DNA of 64,000 nucleotides, taken from NCBI RefSeq assembly GCF_020532805.1, contig NZ_MQTQ01000065.1, positions 96,645-160,644 on the forward strand. The letters run 5' to 3'. The notes under the pieces were generated by a model. The model was not told the origin of the DNA, did not search any database, and saw only the letters and a list, made by a program, of their open reading frames with translations. Shown one piece after another: positions 58,801 to 64,000 of the stretch; the first letter of the stretch is position 1; each line of letters opens with the position of its first letter. This stretch comes from Arthrobacter sp. SO5 (lineage in GTDB: Bacteria > Actinomycetota > Actinomycetes > Actinomycetales > Micrococcaceae). The translations under genes and the position numbers were made by a program.

Positions 58801-61286
58801 AGGCCGCCAACCCAGAGATCAACCGTGTTCAGGCCGGTCTCGACGTTGGTGTAGGCGCCCGTGCTGTTCATGAAGTCCAGGGCCTCGGCGGAGGGAGAAA
58901 TGCCGACACCCGGATCCACGATGGCCTTGGCCGCCGCCCGCTTACCGGCCAGCGTGGTTTCGCTGGTAATGGTGGGGTAGGTGCCGTAAGCCGCGACGAA
59001 GTTGATCAGCGATTCCGGGTGCTTGAGGTTCTGCCCGAAGTCCGCCCAGCTCGTGTAAGGCGTCAGCTGGCCGTCGCCCGTGGCGTCGTGGATCTGGCGC
59101 CGCAACTCGTTGAGCGGCGGAACACCCTCGGACCGTGCACGGGCCATATTGATCGATGCAAGGTCGAGCGGGAGCCCCAGCAGGTTGCTGCGAAGGGTCT
59201 TCGTGACAAACTCGTCCAGTTCGTTGCCGACCTGGTCGCTCATGCCCATGATGACGCTCCCGGCAGCCTCTTCCGAGGTCATTCCGGCAGGGGTGCCGTT
59301 ATTGGTGTATTCCGGCGGGTTGAGGAATCCCTTCAGCAGGGAGATGGAGTTGTCGCTGCCGTCCGGGTTGGTCCGCGAGATCGTTTCGGTCAGCATCGAG
59401 TGGCCGAAGCGGTAGACCGCGTGGGCGAACTCTGCCTTGATGGCCGAGTTGAGATCCGTGTGGTAGACGTGGAACGGCTGGATCGCGGGCTGGACCTTAC
59501 GGCCGAAGTCCTCGAACACAATGTGCTGGTATTCCATTTCCGTCACGAAGCGGGCGGCCTGGAACAGGCGCTCGCCGTTCCAGCCGTCTGCACCCGCTGC
59601 AAGCTTCCAGTCAGCCAGGGCGGTGACCCCGGGAGCCGAAGTGTCATTGCTGAGGGTGTTCTTGAACTCGGCCACCAGGCGGTCATGCTCGGAGTGGAAA
59701 ACCTGGTGGACGGTGGTCAGGCCGATGTTCTCGTTGACGCGGCCGTCACCGGCACAAAAGTGCGCGTTGAGCATCTCGTCGTCGTAGGTCCCGGCCGGCT
59801 GGCTGGCAAAATCTGCCGAGGCCGTTGTGTCGGCGTCCGCGGTGGGCGCAACGGGCGGCGTGGCGGGGTTGTGGTCCGTGTCCTGCGGCGAAGGGTCCGC
59901 GTTGTGCGCGATGTCCGTGAGGAACGGTGTGTCGAAGTACCGCACATTTGCCGGCACCGGAACGGGGCTTGCCGTGTTGCCCTCGACCAGGCCGGTGGCG
60001 GTGACGTACTGCGGCAGCCCGCGGGCCGGGCCCGGGATGAACTTGCCGTACGGGTCAGCAAGGATCATCGGGATGTTCGTGACGTCCTTGTCCACGAGCT
60101 TGAGGCCCAGGAAGATCTCCGCCTGGGACTTGACGCCCGCCCATGTGGCCATGCCGCCGGCGGTGGGGCCGGCCGGACCGCCGAGCAGCTTGCCGGTGGA
60201 AACCGGCTTGCCATCGAGGTTGTTGATGTACTCCCGCAGGAACACCTGGTGGGAGGAGTGTGAGGTGTAGGTCTGGGACTGGTCCACGTAGGGCGAGTCC
60301 GTGTTGGCGGCGTCCCGCACGTCATCGGCGGTGCCCAGGGTACCGTCCGGGCCGGGCTGGTTCTGTGCCCTGGTCAGTACCATGAAGGCCTGGCTGGCCG
60401 GCACTTCATCGCCGGTGTTGGGCTTGCCGTCGGGGCCGACAGTCCGCAGCGGATCATCCGCGTTGAGCGGAACGAACACCGTTCCGCCGCCCTTGACCGT
60501 CTGGTCCACACCGTGGTCGAAGAACTGGCCGAACAGGGTGAACATCGAGTTGTAGGGCGGGGACAATCCAACGTCCGTGGTCACGTTGGGGATGAACAGG
60601 GTGTCAGTTGAAGGGACGCAGCCGGCCGGCACACCCTCGACCGGAGTGGCCGCCAGAGGGTCGGGATCCGTGGTGCAGGGGAACAGGCCCGGGTTGCCCT
60701 GGGTCCTGACCGGAGCCCCTGCAGCCGCCAGCGCTGCGGGGTTGGTGGCCGTCTGGTCAACAATCAGGTTGCTGATCACACGTGGCTGTGAGTCGAACAC
60801 ATTGCCCGACGTTTGCGTATAGGCCGACGTACCGGCCGGACCAAAGCCGGCGGGCACGTTATCGGCGGTGCGGAACGCCGGTGTCCCCAAACGCGGAAAA
60901 ACCTGATCGGCGGCACCGTAGGTCTCGCGGCCGGCGATCAGGTTGTTACAGGAGCCGTCAACCGTACGGAGGCCGTACGAGGTGAGGGCGTTGGGAATCT
61001 GGTTGGCGCCTGGACCGACCAGGGCCCCGCAGGGTCCGGTAGCCGACGTCGTATTGGCGACGTGCGCCTCGGAGATCTTGATCTGCTTGAGGATGAAGGC
61101 CAAGTCGGCCGTTGTGATGGTGAACCCGGCTCCGACGGGTGTCGGTGCGGCGCTGGCGCCGACCGCCGTCGACGTGAGCCCGATGAAACTGAGCAGAGCC
61201 ATTGCTGTCCCTGCGGCAACCAAGCGGGTCGGAGTGCTAAAGACACGTCTTTGGCCCTCCGCCTTCATGCATGAGAACACATTCAT
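55836..61286 (-). CDS. Giant secreted animal-type haem peroxidase with RTX repeats, FN3 and Ig-like domains
   Basis: 1816-residue secreted protein. Seen in order: a Sec signal (hydrophobic VAAGTAMALLSFIGLTSTAVG, cleavage near ASA-AP at about residue 47); an animal-type haem peroxidase domain (about 200-930) with distal-His motif LFGQFFDHGVD near residue 252 and proximal-His segment VYRFGHSMLTE near 627; calcium-binding RTX nonapeptides (about 975-1090 and 1265-1290, such as GGAGDDRIT, GGPGNDYIN); two fibronectin-type-III-like domains (about 1414-1505, 1509-1600); two Ig-like Big_5 domains (about 1607-1702, 1709-1816). No LPxTG anchor. The peroxidase-RTX combination is known from Mn(II)-oxidising bacteria (MopA type). 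Leads the row with the multicopper oxidase and lipoprotein; divergent from the molybdoenzyme gene. Confidence 0.9.
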   Translation of the reverse strand: MNVFSCMKAEGQRRVFSTPTRLVAAGTAMALLSFIGLTSTAVGASAAPTPVGAGFTITTADLAFILKQIKISEAHVANTTSATGPCGALVGPGANQIPNALTSYGLRTVDGSCNNLIAGRETYGAADQVFPRLGTPAFRTADNVPAGFGPAGTSAYTQTSGNVFDSQPRVISNLIVDQTATNPAALAAAGAPVRTQGNPGLFPCTTDPDPLAATPVEGVPAGCVPSTDTLFIPNVTTDVGLSPPYNSMFTLFGQFFDHGVDQTVKGGGTVFVPLNADDPLRTVGPDGKPNTGDEVPASQAFMVLTRAQNQPGPDGTLGTADDVRDAANTDSPYVDQSQTYTSHSSHQVFLREYINNLDGKPVSTGKLLGGPAGPTAGGMATWAGVKSQAEIFLGLKLVDKDVTNIPMILADPYGKFIPGPARGLPQYVTATGLVEGNTASPVPVPANVRYFDTPFLTDIAHNADPSPQDTDHNPATPPVAPTADADTTASADFASQPAGTYDDEMLNAHFCAGDGRVNENIGLTTVHQVFHSEHDRLVAEFKNTLSNDTSAPGVTALADWKLAAGADGWNGERLFQAARFVTEMEYQHIVFEDFGRKVQPAIQPFHVYHTDLNSAIKAEFAHAVYRFGHSMLTETISRTNPDGSDNSISLLKGFLNPPEYTNNGTPAGMTSEEAAGSVIMGMSDQVGNELDEFVTKTLRSNLLGLPLDLASINMARARSEGVPPLNELRRQIHDATGDGQLTPYTSWADFGQNLKHPESLINFVAAYGTYPTITSETTLAGKRAAAKAIVDPGVGISPSAEALDFMNSTGAYTNVETGLNTVDLWVGGLAEKTNLFGGLLGSTFNYVFENQMTDLQNGDRFYYLARTPGMNLRAQLEGNSFAELMMRNTNAHSLKADAFGTADCKFQLGNLSGTSAGYTQFGPAVANDPTSECPEDLLLLRKPDGTIQYKEKNTVDPSGINGQSVYNGTSGDDRVAGGNDNDTFLGNEGNDVIEGNGGDDIALGGAGDDRITDLAGADVHKGGPGNDYINTGIGDDIIMGGDGQDFTNGGANDNETFAGEGNDFVQAGDGADAVFGDGGDDWIQGGSGQDLLIGDHGAPFFDDPAQTKPGNDVFIGQVGENDYDAEGGDDVMTSNSAVDRYAGSAGFDWATHQYDTVAADDDMNINQNLVGVPLPIVVNRDRWQEVEGNSGSKFDDVIRGDNAVPSTVGGAGFSGCDVLDQAGIDRVAGLSAILPVPSTPLGPVAALSPMGACPLSGPVWGDGNILIGGLGSDKIEGRGGNDVIDGDRYLKVRISVRDNAGAEIGTTDLMERQYQTGNPLTLAAAVASGVVNPGNLVAVREIITPTALETAGNRDVAQFSDVQANYTVTTTGGDGTLGSPGSVTTVVHNGAGIDGTDTLRNIEFLQFSDTVAPNAPVIGVATAGNGQATVNFAAPTVGTASGFLVKVLDAAGAQVGALRPAPAGATSLVVTGLTNGSAFRFQVQATSALGDSPFSAISNAVTPAPAPATTAPGAPTIGTATAGNASATLTWTAPASDGGSAITGYTVRAFAGATLARTQAVTGNVGTVVVTGLTNGTAYTFDVAAVNAVGTGGFSARSAAATPGALDTVAPTVTARTPAAGSVSVSQTANLTATFSEATTGVTGTNFQLRLGATLVPAVVSYNVLTRVATLNPSVTLTADRVYTASLTGIRDAAGNTMATSTWTFTTGPNPTITATTPASGATAVGRSNNVTATFSEAITGFTAAGKVRLQQVSTGADVSSAVSFNTTTRVLTINPNGSLRSNTQYRVTITGGTTGVRDLAGNPLTTRTWTFTTGL

Positions 61287-61534
61287 TACGCACCTGCCTC
61301 TTGAAGTGAATGATTTGGCAAGGGTGCATGGCGGTGCTTAGGGAAAACTTGGATTGGACCGGGGCCTCCGCCGGACGCAGCCAAACCCGCGGCGCTCCGC
61401 GCGCCGTCGACGGCGGATTCCTTGCGGCACTCCGGACAAGCTGATAGGCCTGTCATAGGCCTGAAGGTAGGGTGCGTAGTGAAAGAGGCGCGCACCATCC
61501 AAACCCCGTGGTGTTTGCAGAAGGGAAGTTCGAC

Positions 61535-63892
61535 GTGACCCGCAAGAATCCTCCTGTCGAGGAAACCGACGAAAAAAACCTTGTGGTCGGAGACGGTCCG
61601 AAGGACTGGGCGGCCGGGATCCCGGGCGTCCTGCACTCCATGAAGCCGGCGATCGAACAGATGGGCCTGAACCGCACGCGCAAGACCGTGATGGCGATGA
61701 ACCAGAAGGACGGCTTCGACTGCCCCAGTTGCGCGTGGCCGGATCCGCACCACCGCAAGGCCTTCGAGTTCTGCGAGAACGGTGCCAAGGCTGTCACCTG
61801 GGAAGCGACGCCGGTCCTCGTCCCCGCGGCCTTCTGGGCGGAGCACTCGGTCACGGAACTGCGCAGCCGCTCCGAATACTGGCTGGGCATGCAGGGCCGG
61901 CTCACCGAGCCTGTCCACAAGCCCGCCGGCGAGGACCACTACAAACCGGTCAGCTGGGACGAGGCGATCCGCATCATTGCGGACAAGCTCAAGGGCCTGG
62001 ACTCCCCCGACGAAGCAGCCTTCTACACAAGCGGGCGCACCTCCAACGAGGCGGCCTTCCTCTACCAGCTGATGGTCCGCGGCTACGGCACCAACAACCT
62101 GCCGGACTGCTCCAACATGTGCCACGAATCCTCGGGCTGGGCCATGGGACAGACCATCGGAATCGGCAAGGCCACCGTCAGTTTTGACGACTTTGCCAAA
62201 GCGGACCTGATCATCATCATGGGCCAGAACCCCGGCACCAACCACCCGCGCATGCTCACCGAGCTCGAGGCGTGCAAGGAAAACGGCGGCGAGATCGTGG
62301 CCGTTAATCCGCTGCCCGAGGCGGGACTGCGCCGCTACAAGAACCCGCAAAAGGTCAAGGGCATCATCGGCCGCGGCACGGAGATTGCGGACCAGTTCCT
62401 GCACATCCGTATCGGCGGGGACATGGCCCTGTTGCAGGCGGTCTCCAAGCGCGTGCTCGACGCCGAGGCGCGGAACCCCGGGACCGTGCTGGACCACGCC
62501 TTCCTGGCGGAACACTGCGAGGGCCTCGCCGGGCTCAAGGAGCATCTTGCCGGCCTGGATGAGCAGGCCGTGCTGGCAGCGACCGGTCTGCGCGCCGAGG
62601 AAATCGACGAACTCGCCGCCCGCTACCTGAGGGCCGAGAAGGTCATCATCACCTGGGCCATGGGCATCACCCAGCAGAAGAAGGGTGTGGCCACCATCAA
62701 GGAGATCATCAATCTCCTCCTGCTGCGCGGCAACATGGGTAAACCGGGAGCCGGCGCCTCACCCATCCGCGGCCACAGCAACGTGCAGGGCGACCGCACC
62801 ATGGGCATCTGGGAGCAGATGCCGCAATCATTCATGGAAGCCCTGGGCGAGGAGTTCGACTTCGAGCCGCCGCGCGAACACGGCGTGGACGCGGTGGAAA
62901 CCATCAACAAGATGGCCGACGGCGGGATCAAGGCTTTCGTGGCGCTCGGCGGGAATTTCGTTGGCGCCATCTCCGACACGAACGCCGCTGAGACTGCCAT
63001 GCAGAACACCGAGCTGTCGGTCCAGATCTCCACGAAACTTAACCGGTCCCATACGGTGACCGGCGCGGAGGCCCTGATTCTGCCGACCATGGGCCGCACC
63101 GAGATCGATATCCAGGAGTCGGGGCAGCAATTCGTATCCGTGGAGGACACGGTCTGCGCCGTCCACCCGTCCTGGGGCAGCGTTGAGCCGGTATCCCATC
63201 ATCTGCTCTCAGAACCGGCGATCGTCAGCCGGCTCGGCAAGGCGCTGGTCGGCAGCAGGGTCAACGCCGACTGGGACGGGTTCGAGAAGAACTACGACCT
63301 CATCCGGGACCACATCTCGCGCGTGGTGGGCGGCTGCGAGAACTATAACGAGCGGATCCGCCAGGAAGGCGGCTTCATCCTTGCCAACGGGCCGCGGGAC
63401 TCCCGCACCTTCCCGACGCCGACCGGCAAAGCGGTGCTGACCGTCAACGAACTGGAGCACGTGGAGAAGCCGAAGGGCACCCTGATCCTCCAGAGCATGC
63501 GTTCCCACGACCAGTTCAACACCACGATCTACGGCCACAACGACCGCTACCGGGGCATCAAGAAGGGCCGCCACGTGGTGTTCGTCAACCCGGAGGACAT
63601 CGCGGAACTGGGCCTGGCCGACGGATTGATGGTGGATATCCGAGGTGAGTACAAGGACGGCGCGGAGCGTGTGCTCCGCAAGTTCAGGGTGGTCTCCTAC
63701 CCGACCGCCCGCGGTTGCGCGGCCGCCTACTACCCGGAGGCCAACGTGCTCGTGCCGTTGAACCACACCGCCGAGGGCAGCAACACCCCCGTCTCCAAGG
63801 CAGTCATTGTCCGGCTCGAACCCAGCCTGGACCAGACCCCGGACGGTCCGGGAGCCGTAAACTCACAGGCGGCGGCGCCGGCGTCGTCCTGA
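61535..63892 (+). CDS. FdhF/YdeP-family molybdopterin oxidoreductase
   Basis: 785-residue molybdenum enzyme of the formate-dehydrogenase-alpha-like (YdeP) group. Seen: CPSC at residues 63-66 and FCENG near 80, the reduced iron-sulfur site typical of this group; PDCSNMCHESSGWAM near 196, whose Cys is placed as the Mo ligand; NPGTNHPRM near 240; and GRTEIDIQESG near 530. No Sec or Tat signal, so cytosolic. Electron donor and substrate are unknown in the family; formate is possible. GTG 61535 follows AAGGGAAG. The 248-bp gap to the peroxidase gene (61287-61534) holds divergent promoters. No fdhD or cofactor gene is in view. Confidence 0.88.
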   Translation: MTRKNPPVEETDEKNLVVGDGPKDWAAGIPGVLHSMKPAIEQMGLNRTRKTVMAMNQKDGFDCPSCAWPDPHHRKAFEFCENGAKAVTWEATPVLVPAAFWAEHSVTELRSRSEYWLGMQGRLTEPVHKPAGEDHYKPVSWDEAIRIIADKLKGLDSPDEAAFYTSGRTSNEAAFLYQLMVRGYGTNNLPDCSNMCHESSGWAMGQTIGIGKATVSFDDFAKADLIIIMGQNPGTNHPRMLTELEACKENGGEIVAVNPLPEAGLRRYKNPQKVKGIIGRGTEIADQFLHIRIGGDMALLQAVSKRVLDAEARNPGTVLDHAFLAEHCEGLAGLKEHLAGLDEQAVLAATGLRAEEIDELAARYLRAEKVIITWAMGITQQKKGVATIKEIINLLLLRGNMGKPGAGASPIRGHSNVQGDRTMGIWEQMPQSFMEALGEEFDFEPPREHGVDAVETINKMADGGIKAFVALGGNFVGAISDTNAAETAMQNTELSVQISTKLNRSHTVTGAEALILPTMGRTEIDIQESGQQFVSVEDTVCAVHPSWGSVEPVSHHLLSEPAIVSRLGKALVGSRVNADWDGFEKNYDLIRDHISRVVGGCENYNERIRQEGGFILANGPRDSRTFPTPTGKAVLTVNELEHVEKPKGTLILQSMRSHDQFNTTIYGHNDRYRGIKKGRHVVFVNPEDIAELGLADGLMVDIRGEYKDGAERVLRKFRVVSYPTARGCAAAYYPEANVLVPLNHTAEGSNTPVSKAVIVRLEPSLDQTPDGPGAVNSQAAAPASS

Positions 63893-63901
63893 CCTCCCGC
63901 G

Positions 63902-63980
63902 GGACATGCCCAGTCCTGCCCGCGGGCACCGGACATAGTGCCAGTATGTCCACTCCCGGGCTCAAAGGCTGGGCATGTCC
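63902..63980. repeat. Palindromic GGACAT-box repeat, cluster C (1 copy)
   Basis: Boxes start at 63902 (GGACATGCCC), 63931 (GGACATA-N7-TATGTCC) and 63971 (GGGCATGTCC), again steps of 29 and 40, just after the molybdoenzyme stop. It may continue beyond the window edge. Confidence 0.9.
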
Positions 63981-64000
63981 CCCGGAGGTGGGGGCGGGGT

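Noticed and set aside
57123..60263. A 1046-residue open frame antisense to the haem peroxidase
   Set aside because: Antisense shadow caused by GC-rich third positions and by the repeated Gly/Asp codons of the RTX region.

Overview
The window is high-GC, densely coded DNA (two genes are broken by frameshifts) that fits an actinobacterium of the Arthrobacter/Pseudarthrobacter type (Micrococcaceae). Reasons: frequent GTG starts with clear AGGAG-like ribosome sites, the actinobacterial order uvrC-rapZ-yvcK-whiA-gap-pgk-tpiA-secG facing tkt-tal-pgi-zwf-opcA-pgl, and actinobacterial proteins such as RbpA, WhiA, OpcA, a DUF3516-type helicase and a CoaE-GrpB fusion. The genus is inferred from gene content and style, not from a marker search.

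Layout. 1-8.0 kb: the pentose phosphate and upper glycolysis operon tkt(partial)-tal-pgi-zwf-opcA-pgl on the plus strand. 8.0-18.9 kb: on the minus strand rbpA, secG-tpiA-pgk-gap, sodA, then whiA-yvcK-rapZ-uvrC and an acyltransferase. 19.2-26.5 kb: uvrA (degenerate SOS box in front) and an asymmetric heterodimeric ABC exporter with a trailing GntR regulator. 26.7-34.6 kb: a frameshifted trans-aconitate methyltransferase-like gene, a helicase, a GNAT enzyme, a proline iminopeptidase-like hydrolase, an MFS transporter, and a TerC protein with a yybP-ykoY-type manganese riboswitch. 34.6-46.8 kb: uvrB, coaE-grpB, a YigZ protein, a GNAT enzyme, a frameshifted VOC gene between two repeat clusters, rpsA, an Eis-like acetyltransferase, polA and a thioesterase. 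46.8-53.1 kb: a RibD/DHFR-like protein, a small membrane-anchored protein, a two-domain universal stress protein, a squalene-cyclase-like protein, a polytopic membrane protein and a FadD ligase. 53.1-63.9 kb: a lipoprotein, a Tat-type multicopper oxidase and a 1816-residue secreted haem peroxidase with RTX repeats, divergent from an FdhF/YdeP-like molybdoenzyme.

The strongest unexplained signal is a family of about 79-bp imperfect palindromes between genes at 39.26-39.44, 40.02-40.30 and 63.90-63.98 kb. Each has three GGACAT-type boxes. Two 10-bp palindromes sit exactly 19 bp on either side of a 21-bp inverted repeat, so box starts fall at 0, +29 and +69. Five copies keep this exact spacing, and a sixth differs by 10 bp in one interval. 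The second notable system is the secreted peroxidase / multicopper oxidase / lipoprotein locus, whose parts resemble bacterial Mn(II)- or phenol-oxidising systems. With the Mn-riboswitch TerC gene and a superoxide dismutase it suggests, but does not prove, a manganese theme.

Two genes carry single-base frameshifts (the methyltransferase near 27118, the VOC protein at a run of five C at 39518). They may be real pseudogenes or sequence errors. No tRNA, rRNA, CRISPR array, transposase or prophage gene was seen.
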